Origin: Ningiella ruwaisensis
GTDB lineage: Bacteria > Pseudomonadota > Gammaproteobacteria > Enterobacterales > Alteromonadaceae
Length of the DNA stretch: 64,000 bases
Direction of reading: 5' to 3'
NCBI RefSeq assembly: GCF_004798935.1
Contig: NZ_RAHT01000003.1
Span: 372,001-436,000, forward strand
Shown here: piece after piece, positions 54,222 to 63,478 of the stretch
Layout of the letters: every line of letters starts with the position of its first letter
Position numbering within the stretch: the first letter of the stretch is position 1
Program-made: the position numbers and the translations under genes
The notes under the pieces: model-generated
Told to the model about the DNA's origin: nothing
Database searches by the model: none
What the model saw: only the letters and a program-made list of their open reading frames with translations

Positions 54222-54887
54222 ATGAACAAACTGTCTTCTTCAAAAATCTTCTCTCTTGCAAACATCGGTAGCTTAACTTCATTACTCGTGCTGCTTTTGA
54301 TAAGCGTCTCACCAGTAAATGCCGAATTAATTAAACATCGTTTTGACGTTGAGCTTTATCAGTACGATGAGCTTGATCCATTCACGACGAATTTTGTTAC
54401 AAGCGCAAGTATAGAGATTGGCGCATTGACTGAATTTGCAGAGGAATCTATTGATGGTGATTATTTATGGGAAGACGACGCGTTCGAATATATCAACTTC
54501 TCAGGTATCAACGTAGCGGGTGCACAAGAAAACTATTCGTTTGACTTCACTGATTTTGCCGACTCGATAGCTTTCTTTTCAGCGAAAGCCTATTCCTTTT
54601 CGTTTTCTGGCGATGGTTTTGATAACGGGTTTTATGAGATTGTCATGGACATTGATTTAAGCGCGTTTTTACCGGGTGTGTTTGGTAACGTATCCTTTGA
54701 ATTGTATAACGATGCGTTTGAGCAAATTGGTTTCGTCGATGCGATAGATGATAATTTTGATACCGTCTTTTCTGGAGAGATTGTAATTAACTCAAGCGCT
54801 GTTAGCGTAAATGCGCCTGGAATTGCGATGCTTTTTGGTTTGAGCCTATTCGTTCTTTTAGCAAGAAAGAGTCGCCACATATTATAA
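54222..54887 (+). CDS. PEP-CTERM-like secreted protein
   Basis: A 221-residue exported protein. Signal peptide about 1-36 (hydrophobic SLTSLLVLLLISVSPVNA). The mature part is acidic and rich in Asp, Phe and Tyr, with beta-strand patterns and no cysteine. The C terminus has VNAPG, a hydrophobic helix and LARKSR, the layout of an exosortase tail with an altered PEP, close to the tail of the protein at 1475-2056 (SAPAS, helix, LARRK). Start at ATG 54222, with AAAGG about 8 bases upstream. A sigma-54-like element and a strong terminator frame it as a single-gene unit. Function unknown. Confidence 0.75.
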   Translation: MNKLSSSKIFSLANIGSLTSLLVLLLISVSPVNAELIKHRFDVELYQYDELDPFTTNFVTSASIEIGALTEFAEESIDGDYLWEDDAFEYINFSGINVAGAQENYSFDFTDFADSIAFFSAKAYSFSFSGDGFDNGFYEIVMDIDLSAFLPGVFGNVSFELYNDAFEQIGFVDAIDDNFDTVFSGEIVINSSAVSVNAPGIAMLFGLSLFVLLARKSRHIL

Positions 54888-54931
54888 ACTGCCTGGCTTT
54901 ACCATTAATTGTCTGGCAATAGTACCCTGAT

Positions 54932-54966
54932 AAAGTGCCGCTCGAGCAAACTGGGCGGCACTTTTT
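54932..54966 (+). terminator. Terminator after PEP-CTERM gene
   Basis: AAAGTGCCGC and GCGGCACTTT form a 10-base stem followed by TTTTT. Confidence 0.9.
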
Positions 54967-55037
54967 GTTTTCATCTGCGCAAATTATTGTTTAAAGTAAG
55001 CGTTAGAATTTTTAAGGATTAAATGTCGTTATAACTT

Positions 55038-55508
55038 ATGCAGGATAAACAAGCGTCCCTGCTGACTTTAGAGCAATATATCCCTTACCGCCTATCTATA
55101 TTGTCTAATAAAGTCAGTGCCCTCGTCGCACAAGCGTACAAAAATAAATTCGCACTATCGATTACCGAATGGCGAATTATGGCAGTGCTTGGAGAGTATA
55201 GTGACATTTCCGCCGACGAAATATCGAACAAAACGCAAATCGAAAAATCCATTATCAGCCGCGCGGTAAATAGCTTATTAAAACGCAGTTTAATAGAGCG
55301 TTATATTTCTAAGGAAGATAAGCGCCGCTCTGAGATCCGCCTCTCAAGCACGGGATACGATGTTTACGCAGAAATTGTTCCTGCGTCTTTAGCTTATGAA
55401 GAAGAACTATTGCGTTGTTTAAGCGAAGACGAGCAAGCCGTTTTCAGTAATATCATGTCGAAACTAGATGAGCATGCGCAAACCTTAAACTTTTTAAAAG
55501 ACTCATAA
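55038..55508 (+). CDS. MarR family transcriptional regulator
   Basis: A 156-residue winged-helix regulator. The DNA-recognition helix is within ISADEISNKTQIEKSIISRAVNSL (about 60-83; given in part: KTQIEKSIISRAV), and the wing is the KEDKRRSEIRLS segment, typical of MarR. The N- and C-terminal helices should form the dimer. It is about 1.1 kb from the hpd operators across the PEP-CTERM gene. MarR-type control of tyrosine breakdown has been proposed in related bacteria, so it is a fair candidate for the TAGTTG-N6-CAACTA sites; no copy of that site is seen at its own promoter. Confidence 0.88.
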   Translation: MQDKQASLLTLEQYIPYRLSILSNKVSALVAQAYKNKFALSITEWRIMAVLGEYSDISADEISNKTQIEKSIISRAVNSLLKRSLIERYISKEDKRRSEIRLSSTGYDVYAEIVPASLAYEEELLRCLSEDEQAVFSNIMSKLDEHAQTLNFLKDS

Positions 55509-55618
55509 GCCTCAGGGTGTCATGACCATTTTTATGTGCATGAATACTTGCTGGTATATCCTGTTTATTTTAGTACACTGAATCCATTCCTCGTAAACTG
55601 AGCAAAAAGAACTGTTGC

Positions 55619-56299
55619 ATGTCTGAGCTAGCGTCTGGTCAAACACCTAAAAAAGCAATTAAAAAGCGCCGAAAGCGAGGTCAAACTCGCCCTGCTATTA
55701 TTAATGCGGCCATTGAACTACTAATGAAAGAGGGGCCTGAAGCGCTCACTACGATCCGTTTGGCAAAAGAGGTCGATATCGTTCAATCAGGATTTTATGC
55801 GCATTTTAAAACTATTGAAGAATGTTTGCGCGCTCTCGTTGATGAGATTGATACTAAAGTCAGAGAGCCACTGGCTCAACAGATGGCGCAATTGCGCATG
55901 ACTGACGCAGGGGACGTGGAGCTTCTTGAAGATTTTTATGAAGTACTGTTTGACCGAGTAAACGAAAACTGGAAGCTTATGGAAGTATTTTTGCATTTCA
56001 GAGGGGATCACTCGCTTGTAGGCAGACTCATTGCAGAATTCGAAACGAGCCTGATAGACGATTTGACACTGCATTTGCGCGAAATGCGAGATGTAAACAC
56101 CTTGGTTCCAGTGTTTGAAGATGCGTCTGACAATGTGCTTAATGCGCTTTCTCACATTATGATCAGTCAATCACTAGTTGGGATAATGCAATGGAAAAAG
56201 GGCTTCATGCCGCGTAAAATGCTGGCGCGCTTTTTAGCTGAACAAACGTCAAAGATTGGGGACAGCACAAAAGCTGCCGGTATGCGTCTACAAAAATAA
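55619..56299 (+). CDS. TetR family transcriptional regulator
   Basis: A 226-residue regulator. After a very basic N terminus (KKAIKKRRKRGQ) the helix-turn-helix covers about 24-70, with TIRLAKEVDIVQSGFYAHFKT as the recognition part (in pieces LAKEVDI and GFYAHFK). The remaining helices form a ligand pocket. It ends 21 bp from the convergent SDR operon and is the nearest regulator for the SDR/hydrolase/MFS genes and the TonB receptor at 60635. The ligand is probably a small hydrophobic compound of that pathway. Confidence 0.87.
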   Translation: MSELASGQTPKKAIKKRRKRGQTRPAIINAAIELLMKEGPEALTTIRLAKEVDIVQSGFYAHFKTIEECLRALVDEIDTKVREPLAQQMAQLRMTDAGDVELLEDFYEVLFDRVNENWKLMEVFLHFRGDHSLVGRLIAEFETSLIDDLTLHLREMRDVNTLVPVFEDASDNVLNALSHIMISQSLVGIMQWKKGFMPRKMLARFLAEQTSKIGDSTKAAGMRLQK

Positions 56300-56320
56300 A
56301 TAATAGTTATTATTGGATGC

Positions 56321-57181
56321 TTATTTCTTTATTTCGGTGCTAATGAACTTTCCTTCTTCGCAAAGCTCTCTAGAGCGTATAAGTGCCTTTTCGATATGCT
56401 CGTCATTGAACTGTTTTTCAAACAGGCGTTGCACTAGCCAGGGGAATTTAAGCAACCAAGACATTTTACGAGGCGCAACAATCTCCCGCTGACGTTTATT
56501 GATACCGTCTACCGCAATGATTGCCACGTCTTCTGCAGAAATAGAATCCGTGTCCGACGCATTCACATTTCCCCAAAGCAACTGCATCAATGGGTCGGTG
56601 TCCCTATTATCGTCTCCCTTACCTTTAACAAAATTTGGGCATAAAATACCGGCCTTGATTCCTCTATACCTTACTTCTTGCCGATAACAATCAAGCATGG
56701 CGTATAAACCCGCTTTAGAGGCGCAATATGCAGACTGTAATGGAGAGCGTCCAACTGCTGCCGTAGAAGCTACCGCTAAAAAATAGCCCCGTGTTTGCGC
56801 CAAATACGGCGTAGCGACTTGCGCAACGCGGTAGCCTCCAACTAGGTTGATATCAAGCATTCGCTGCAAAAAGGTAGAGGGTGTATTTTCCAGTGCACCT
56901 GAGCCCATTATTCCAGCGTTTGAGACAACAATATCCACGCGACCACAGGCATCCGTCGCGGCATCAAAAGCTTGTTGAATAGACGTTTCTTCGCCAACGT
57001 CCATCTCTACGGCAATCGTATTACTCATAGACTTTGCCATTTTTTCAAGTCTGTTGTATTCAAGTCCTGCCAGAATGAGCTTCGCACCCCGTTTATGAAG
57101 TTCAAGCGCTATTGCTTTTCCTATATTGCGTGCAGGCCCGGTGATTAAGGCAACTCTGCCTTGGATCTTGTCGTTATTCAT
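56321..57181 (-). CDS. Short-chain dehydrogenase/reductase (operon 3' end)
   Basis: A 286-residue NAD(P)-dependent oxidoreductase. The cofactor loop is GPARNIGKA (the usual TGxxxGxG reads TGPARNIG), NNAG is SNAGIMGSG and the active site is YCASK. The C terminus has a hydrophobic/basic segment (MSWLLKFPWLVQRLF) that could touch the membrane. Start chosen at 57181: GGGAG lies about 9 bases upstream and the ATG overlaps the stop of the upstream hydrolase by 8 bases. It is the last gene of a four-gene operon. The substrate, an alcohol or ketone, is unknown. Confidence 0.87.
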   Translation of the reverse strand: MNNDKIQGRVALITGPARNIGKAIALELHKRGAKLILAGLEYNRLEKMAKSMSNTIAVEMDVGEETSIQQAFDAATDACGRVDIVVSNAGIMGSGALENTPSTFLQRMLDINLVGGYRVAQVATPYLAQTRGYFLAVASTAAVGRSPLQSAYCASKAGLYAMLDCYRQEVRYRGIKAGILCPNFVKGKGDDNRDTDPLMQLLWGNVNASDTDSISAEDVAIIAVDGINKRQREIVAPRKMSWLLKFPWLVQRLFEKQFNDEHIEKALIRSRELCEEGKFISTEIKK

Positions 57182-58190
57182 GTGCTTGGCTCCCATCCTT
57201 TGACGATCCTGATATTTGGCCTTTGTCGACATGGGCACTCTTCTGTTCACGGTAGTGTGCGCGCTGATGAGCCAGTGGCAGCTTGATGAATTCATTTATA
57301 AAACCAAGCTGATGGGATATGGCTTGTTCAAATGGCTCTTTGTGATAAATTTCGAAGTGTTCTATATCGTAATTAATACACTTACCTAAAGGTGCGCGTG
57401 CTGCGGCCGCTTGCGCAGGCTCGGGGGGAGTGACCACATCTTTTGTTGCAACCTGAACAAGCAAGGGGCATTGAATGTCCTTTGTTTTAAGACCTGGACG
57501 CCAATTGATGATTTCAAGAAAAACACGTGGAGTGATGCGATTTTCCCAGTTTGCCTCAATGTTCTGTTGCCATAAATCATCGGGAATGGCATCAGCAGAA
57601 CTCATGGCGGCCACTTCTCCGGGATAACCTATACTGGCAATGTAATACGGGTATTTATTGCGTTTTTCGCGCCATTTATCGCGGATAGCACTGTAAAGTA
57701 GAGGTAAAGCACTTTTAAGGGAGCCGGTATTCGCTTTTCCATCGGCAAAGGGCGCTTGAGCAATGACTCCAGCTATAGATGTGTTTTTACTGGCAATATC
57801 CATAACGTGCCCACCAGAAAGCGAACTGCCCCATAAAACTATTGCATGCTCATCACATGTATGTTGTTCTTTGCACCACTGAATAACACGTTCATAATCC
57901 TCATGTCGGCGCTGAATGGACATCCATTGTCTTGGCCAGCCACTCGACTGACCAAAGCAGCGATAGTCAAAAAGGATAACCCTGAGCCCGGCCTCGGCAA
58001 AGCGGTCGCCGTAGCGCAAAAGTGCATGATTGATCGTTCCTCCAAAGCCATGGGCCATGATTATTGTTGCCGCATTTTGTTTAGGGGTTTGGTCGCTATA
58101 TTTTTGCCAAAGTGCTAGCTTGTCGCCTTGATGATCAATTTCTAGTCGTTCGGTAGTGACACCAACAACAGGTCTGTAAACGAAGGTCAT
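57174..58190 (-). CDS. Alpha/beta hydrolase
   Basis: A 338-residue hydrolase without signal peptide. The oxyanion region is MAHGFGGT, the nucleophile elbow is LWGSSLSGGH (Ser of GSSLSG), the acid is in ATKDVVTPPE and the His is in DIEHFEIYH, so the triad is complete. The cap has a long insert with aromatic residues. Members near it are esterases, thioesterases and dienelactone-like hydrolases. It shares its first base with the stop of the upstream SDR and overlaps the next SDR by 8 bases, so it is tightly coupled. It may release an alcohol that the SDRs then oxidise. Confidence 0.87.
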   Translation of the reverse strand: MTFVYRPVVGVTTERLEIDHQGDKLALWQKYSDQTPKQNAATIIMAHGFGGTINHALLRYGDRFAEAGLRVILFDYRCFGQSSGWPRQWMSIQRRHEDYERVIQWCKEQHTCDEHAIVLWGSSLSGGHVMDIASKNTSIAGVIAQAPFADGKANTGSLKSALPLLYSAIRDKWREKRNKYPYYIASIGYPGEVAAMSSADAIPDDLWQQNIEANWENRITPRVFLEIINWRPGLKTKDIQCPLLVQVATKDVVTPPEPAQAAAARAPLGKCINYDIEHFEIYHKEPFEQAISHQLGFINEFIKLPLAHQRAHYREQKSAHVDKGQISGSSKDGSQAHE

Positions 58191-59059
58191 TACTTAGTGC
58201 CTTCACGCGCATCAAGCGGGGTTAGTATCGACTCATCAATCAGGCCGTTCTTCTGCATTTGCCTTAGTATACGTTTACTATAGCTTTTGGGCATAAAACG
58301 AACGATGTAGTCTATTATTTTGGCGTCCATTCCGATTAGGATGCGAGGGTCTTTATTCTGAATACCTTTTATAATCGTGGAGGCCGCCTTTTCCGGGCTG
58401 GTGATAAAAGACTGCTTAAAGGTTTGCATGTCTTTTTCACGCTCTTCTTTTGTACGAGAACCTGCACTGATTGCACGGTCTGCAATATTCGTTTGAATAC
58501 CTCCAGGGTGAACAACCGAAACACTTAGCTTGGGATAGTAGTTAAGTGCTTCCATACGCAATGACTCTGTGTAACCACGTACTGCAAATTTAGAAGCACA
58601 ATACGCGCTTTGTAAACCAACAGCCGATACGCCAAAAATAGACGATATATTGACAACACTTGCTTCTTCGCGCTTCACGAGTTCAGGAAGGAAAAGCTGC
58701 GTGCCATGCACTACACCGAAAAAATTAATCTCCATTACAAGGCGGAGGTCTTCCTCACGCATGTGCTCAACTGTTACCGCCTCATGAGCAATGCCTGCGT
58801 TATTGATAATTCCATCAACATGCTGAAATGCGTTGATAGTTTGATCTCGAAATGCCTCCCACTCATGGCGTTCGGCGACTGAAAATGCCTGTTTCACGCA
58901 GGGTTTAGACAACAACGCAGCGGTTTTTTCCAAGGCTTTGTTGTCCACATCGTTTAGGGCAAGAAGCGCACCTTGTTTATCCAAGGCAATAGCAAGTGCT
59001 TTACCGATGCCTGAACCTGCACCGCTTAACACAAATACTTTATTTTCGAGCTGCTGCAT
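58190..59059 (-). CDS. Short-chain dehydrogenase/reductase
   Basis: A 289-residue SDR with a classical layout: GAGSGIGKALA cofactor loop near the N terminus, DVDN for the adenosine pocket, NNAGIAHEA, Ser in NISSIFG and YCASKFA as the active site. A 45-residue C-terminal extension ends in an amphipathic helix (RILRQMQKNG), as in fatty or steroid-type SDRs. It overlaps the MFS gene by 20 bases and shares one base with the hydrolase. Two SDRs in one operon suggest two oxidation or reduction steps. Confidence 0.9.
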   Translation of the reverse strand: MQQLENKVFVLSGAGSGIGKALAIALDKQGALLALNDVDNKALEKTAALLSKPCVKQAFSVAERHEWEAFRDQTINAFQHVDGIINNAGIAHEAVTVEHMREEDLRLVMEINFFGVVHGTQLFLPELVKREEASVVNISSIFGVSAVGLQSAYCASKFAVRGYTESLRMEALNYYPKLSVSVVHPGGIQTNIADRAISAGSRTKEEREKDMQTFKQSFITSPEKAASTIIKGIQNKDPRILIGMDAKIIDYIVRFMPKSYSKRILRQMQKNGLIDESILTPLDAREGTK

Positions 59060-60434
59060 TACTTAACTCCATTTGATGAATTTTTTGTTGTGTCATTTGA
59101 TGAGAAGCTTTTGTAATCGGGTAGCGTTTGCATACGTAAAGCGTAATTGCAAAGAGCAACAGAGGAATGGGACCTGCCATCCAGATAAACGCATTCAGCG
59201 TTATATCGCTTTGCTCAATTTGTCCGACGCGGTGCTCAAAAAGAGAGAGGATAATTGCGTTGGAAAATATGCCAACCGAGCTTGCACACTTGGTCATAAA
59301 AACAAAGCTTGAATATACCAAGCCTTCTCTGCGCGCACCGAAAGCAAGTGTGTCTTCATCAACCGTATCGGGAAGCATCGCCCAGGGAAACAAATTAATG
59401 GCAGAAATGCCAACGCCTGAGAGTATTGCAGCTAAAATAAGCATGCTGCTTGCACCAGTTCTTGGCATAAACGGAATTAAGCATAAAAAAAGCATATAGA
59501 TTAAAATGCCAAGCACTAAGGCTTTAACTTTACCTAATCTGTGCCCAAGATAGGCCCAAACAGGAAAAGTAGCGATTGATAAAACAAATATCGCGCCAAG
59601 CATGCTTTGCTGCTGTTCCCCAGGTAACTTAACCACTGACTCAAGATAAAAGGGAAGAATGGACTGCACAATCATGGTAGCAATAACGGTTAATACTTGA
59701 ATCAGCATTACCATCCTAAACCCATTTAAAGCAAATACACTGGAAAAATCCTTAATTAGATGCACGCCAGATATGGGCTGTTTAGCTCCTCGGGTATCCG
59801 GTATCTTCCATACAAATGGGATGAAAAAGACCAACCCTAAAACAGAAAAGCTCACTGCGGTCATCCACCATGCGTAAGGCTCAGTGGTGGCTAGGTCGCC
59901 TTGCTGTGCGAACTGAAGCACTAATGCGGGTGTAAATGCAATACCAATTAGAACGGCGAGCATAACAAAAGTTACATTGTAGGTGACTTGCCTGGTTCGC
60001 TGGTCGTAATCAGGCACTAACGAAGGCAGCATCGCGTGGCGCGGAATACTGATCAGGGTATAAAAGAATGAAAATATTACAAATGCCAATGAAGCAAGAG
60101 CGAACTGAATCAAAGGATCGCGACTAAGGTCAGGTAAATACCATAGTGCAACAAACGATAAAGCCGCCGGTAAAAGCCCCCAATTAATAAATACTTTACG
60201 ACCGTGACTGTGCTGAATTCTATCTGAAAGTCTTCCTATAAAAGGGTCTAAAACAGCGTCAGCCAAGCGTCCAATAATAAATGCAATACCGGCATACAAA
60301 GCTGGCATCTCTACAATATTGACAAAGTAATAGAGCAACCAGGAATTAATCGTGACAAAAGTAATGGCCAAATTCACTTCTGGCGTTGCAAATGACAGCC
60401 TTTTAGCTAAGCTATTGATTTTATTGCCTTCCAT
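59040..60434 (-). CDS. MFS transporter, GPH (MelB-like) family
   Basis: A 464-residue inner-membrane symporter with twelve helices. The DPFIGRLSDRIQHSHGRK loop after helix 2 is the family signature of glycoside-pentoside-hexuronide:cation symporters, and a matching LGHRLGKVKAL loop lies in the second half. Such carriers import sugars or glycosides with Na+ or H+, though relatives near SDR and hydrolase genes move steroids or other terpenoids. First gene of a four-gene operon; the start has only a weak ribosome binding site. It diverges from a TonB receptor with 200 bp between. Confidence 0.88.
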   Translation of the reverse strand: MEGNKINSLAKRLSFATPEVNLAITFVTINSWLLYYFVNIVEMPALYAGIAFIIGRLADAVLDPFIGRLSDRIQHSHGRKVFINWGLLPAALSFVALWYLPDLSRDPLIQFALASLAFVIFSFFYTLISIPRHAMLPSLVPDYDQRTRQVTYNVTFVMLAVLIGIAFTPALVLQFAQQGDLATTEPYAWWMTAVSFSVLGLVFFIPFVWKIPDTRGAKQPISGVHLIKDFSSVFALNGFRMVMLIQVLTVIATMIVQSILPFYLESVVKLPGEQQQSMLGAIFVLSIATFPVWAYLGHRLGKVKALVLGILIYMLFLCLIPFMPRTGASSMLILAAILSGVGISAINLFPWAMLPDTVDEDTLAFGARREGLVYSSFVFMTKCASSVGIFSNAIILSLFEHRVGQIEQSDITLNAFIWMAGPIPLLLFAITLYVCKRYPITKASHQMTQQKIHQMELSNAAARK

Positions 60435-60634
60435 GCTTATTTTTCGCCATTTCTTTTATACATTCTAGCACTAGCCTACCGAGCAATTGTTTACAAAATG
60501 TAAAAATTAAGTTGTATTAATGATTATTAATATGATAGTACTATCAGTTAATGTCAAGTTGTGATTTTAAAAATCTCAATTTAGCGGATGCCATTTTACT
60601 TTTGTTTATAATTGCCAGATGGGGAGAGCCAGCT

Positions 60635-63331
60635 ATGCCAAATACAAGAAAGACTTACAATATAAATGCAATGGAAGAGCGAAGTAACAAAATAAAGCAA
60701 AGGATAACTACCCGTCAAAATCATTTTAGTGTCTCCTCGATATGTCTTTTTGTAATTGGCGTTTTATCTGCCGACATGGCATATGCCAACAGCGTGTTAG
60801 AAATTTCCAATGGACAAGAAACGGACGAGGTGCAAAGTGCTCAAACTCAAGAACCGCCTAGAAGCACAGAAACGGTGGTTGATTTGGAAGTAATAGAGGT
60901 TACGGCTCAGCGTAGAGTGCAAAACTTACAGGATGTGCCGGTATCCATAACAGCTATTTCGACTGATGCGCTTGAATCTGCTGCGGTAAAAGACATTTTT
61001 GATCTAGAAGTTGCAGTGCCAGGTTTACAAACATTTTTGACGCAAAGCGCAACCCAAGTGAATTTAGACATAAGGGGAGTGGGCACCTCGTCACAAAACT
61101 TTGGTTTGGAGTCTTCAGTCGGTTTATATGTTGATGATGTTTTTCGTGCAAGACAAAACTCTATTATTAACAATCTGGTCGATTTAGAAGCGGTGGAGAT
61201 TTTGCGAGGCCCGCAAGGTACCTTGTTTGGTAAAAATACACCATCAGGTGCGGTAGTGATCCGCACAAAAGCACCGCGCCACGATGAGCTAGACGCTTTA
61301 CTGGAAGCCACATTTGGCAATTATGGCTTGATGAATTTTGCAGGGGCGACGAACCTTAATGTACTTGAAGATGAGCTCAGTTTTCGATTTACAGGATTTA
61401 GCAGTAATCGAGATGGATATGTAAGCGATATTAGTCTTGGCGAAGACAGCATTCACAACAGAGACAGATACGGCTTGCGCGCACAAATGCTCTGGACGCC
61501 GAATGATGACTTGCGTGTGCGTGTAATTGCGGATTATTCGGAAATTGACGAAATATGTTGTGCAGCGCCAACATTTTTAAGTAACTTTCAATCGCGAGAC
61601 GTGCCGGGCGTATTTGGTACAGATGCGATTTTTGCTCAACTAGGTGGAAGCATTTTCACCGGAGATGAATTTTTTGACTACCGGGTTGCGCTTAACTCCT
61701 TACCCATTTCCCAAAATGAAGACAAAGGTATTTCAGCGCAGATTGATTATACGATTAATGATGCATGGTCACTTACTTCAATTACCGCAATGCGTGATTT
61801 TTCTTCTCGAGACACAATTGATGGAGATTTCACCGATATTGATTTAGTGACTACGACAAACAGAGCGCAACAAAAGTCATATTCTCAAGAGCTTCGCTTC
61901 AATTATACAGCGAAAGACCTTAATGCTGTTTTGGGGGCTTACTATTTTACACAAGATTTGGATTTAGACTATAAAGTAGAAATTGGCGATCAGTTTGACG
62001 ATTTTTACAATGCTGCAATCGCGCCAAGCATTGCAGCGTCGCCACTTGGCCCCTTGCTAGATGGTTTAAATCAAATCAGCGCAGCCACCGGTGGGCTTAT
62101 TGCACCAGTAGGCCCCGGCGTAGCAGCTGGATTTAGCTTTCCGCACATTGCCCTTCAGGAACATACTTCTTATGCTTTATTTGGCCAATTTGACTATAAT
62201 CTCACAGACAACTTTATACTCACAGCAGGACTTCGTTACACTGATGAAGACAAAGATTTACTGAGCGAGTTTAGTGAGTTAAATAACGAAGGTATGCAAA
62301 CGATACCAGCGGATTTCAATGCCGCTGGTGCTGCACTTGGGGAAATTGGCGCAGGGCTTGCCCTTGGTCAGTTGCCTACTCCTGAACAACTCGCACCGCT
62401 CGCACCCCTGCAGACGCCAGGCTGGGCTTTTCCATTAGTGGCTGCGGCGACAGCGCCTCGACCAAGCATTGACACTAAACTGTCTGACAGCCAAACGACA
62501 GGAACAGTCAAACTCAGCTATGTCCCCAATAGCGATACACTTTTATATATTTCTTATGCCACAGGTTATAAATCGGGCGGTACTAATACCGACCGGATCC
62601 CTTTCGGGTTTACGCCGCTTTTTGATGCTGAAACCGCGAAATCATTCGAAGTTGGCATCAAAAAGGATTTTCCAGAACAAGCCTTGCGTATCAACGCAGC
62701 AATTCATTCAACACAGGTTGATGATTTTCAGGCAAATACCTACGATGGAGCTGGCTTTAATTTACAAAATGCTGGAGAGTTGGACACCTTTGGCGGCGAA
62801 GTTGAATTGACATGGCTACCTACTGATAATATTCAGCTCAACTTGAACTATTCGCATATAGATGCTGAATACGGAGAATTTGAAGCAGGTTCTTGCTATA
62901 TTGCCTTTACTTTCCATACAGGCATTGATGACCCGGGTCGCCAAAATCCGGATGATCCATTTTGTTCTCGTGCAGGCGATAGACTACCTGGCTCGCCAGA
63001 GCATAAATTAAATGCCCAGCTAAGGTATGATCTTGAACTTGCTGACAATTTGTTTATGTATGCAGTGATGGAAGGTATTTTTAGTTCAGATATTATTCGA
63101 GATTCCAACAATGATCCTTTAAAAATTCAACCCGGCTATAGCTTTTTCAATGCACGGGTTGGCTTTGAGCTTGAAGAGTTTAATACTGAGATTCTTTTCT
63201 GGGGACGCAATATTTTTAACAAGGACTATTATGGCTCAGCAATGTTTGATACCACATTACAAGATGGAAAAATATCCTCATACACGTCGGAACCACGAAC
63301 ATTTGGCGTGACTATACGCAAGCATTTTTGA
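60635..63331 (+). CDS. TonB-dependent receptor of a catabolic unit
   Basis: An 898-residue outer-membrane receptor. Signal segment about 28-50 (SSICLFVIGVLSADMAYA) after a basic stretch; TonB box VIEVTAQRR; plug LQDVPVSITAIS to SGAVVIRTKAP; barrel ending in RTFGVTIRKHF. The EVTAQRR-QNLQDVP pattern is that of receptors for hydrophobic or plant-type compounds in sphingomonads and marine gammas. Start taken at ATG 60635 with GGGGAG upstream; an ATG at 60551 and one at 60671 are alternatives. It diverges from the GPH/SDR/hydrolase operon, so both probably serve one substrate. Confidence 0.88.
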   Translation: MPNTRKTYNINAMEERSNKIKQRITTRQNHFSVSSICLFVIGVLSADMAYANSVLEISNGQETDEVQSAQTQEPPRSTETVVDLEVIEVTAQRRVQNLQDVPVSITAISTDALESAAVKDIFDLEVAVPGLQTFLTQSATQVNLDIRGVGTSSQNFGLESSVGLYVDDVFRARQNSIINNLVDLEAVEILRGPQGTLFGKNTPSGAVVIRTKAPRHDELDALLEATFGNYGLMNFAGATNLNVLEDELSFRFTGFSSNRDGYVSDISLGEDSIHNRDRYGLRAQMLWTPNDDLRVRVIADYSEIDEICCAAPTFLSNFQSRDVPGVFGTDAIFAQLGGSIFTGDEFFDYRVALNSLPISQNEDKGISAQIDYTINDAWSLTSITAMRDFSSRDTIDGDFTDIDLVTTTNRAQQKSYSQELRFNYTAKDLNAVLGAYYFTQDLDLDYKVEIGDQFDDFYNAAIAPSIAASPLGPLLDGLNQISAATGGLIAPVGPGVAAGFSFPHIALQEHTSYALFGQFDYNLTDNFILTAGLRYTDEDKDLLSEFSELNNEGMQTIPADFNAAGAALGEIGAGLALGQLPTPEQLAPLAPLQTPGWAFPLVAAATAPRPSIDTKLSDSQTTGTVKLSYVPNSDTLLYISYATGYKSGGTNTDRIPFGFTPLFDAETAKSFEVGIKKDFPEQALRINAAIHSTQVDDFQANTYDGAGFNLQNAGELDTFGGEVELTWLPTDNIQLNLNYSHIDAEYGEFEAGSCYIAFTFHTGIDDPGRQNPDDPFCSRAGDRLPGSPEHKLNAQLRYDLELADNLFMYAVMEGIFSSDIIRDSNNDPLKIQPGYSFFNARVGFELEEFNTEILFWGRNIFNKDYYGSAMFDTTLQDGKISSYTSEPRTFGVTIRKHF

Positions 63332-63478
63332 GGCGCTGACACTCAGATGCTAGTTAAAGTATCTTATATTCATCAAGCCTTGTATTAAGGTTTGTTCAAA
63401 CGCCACTGCATTGCTATTCTTATTAAAAGATATGTAAATACATGTCTTTTTTATTATGTAAACTGCATAAGGAGTGAT

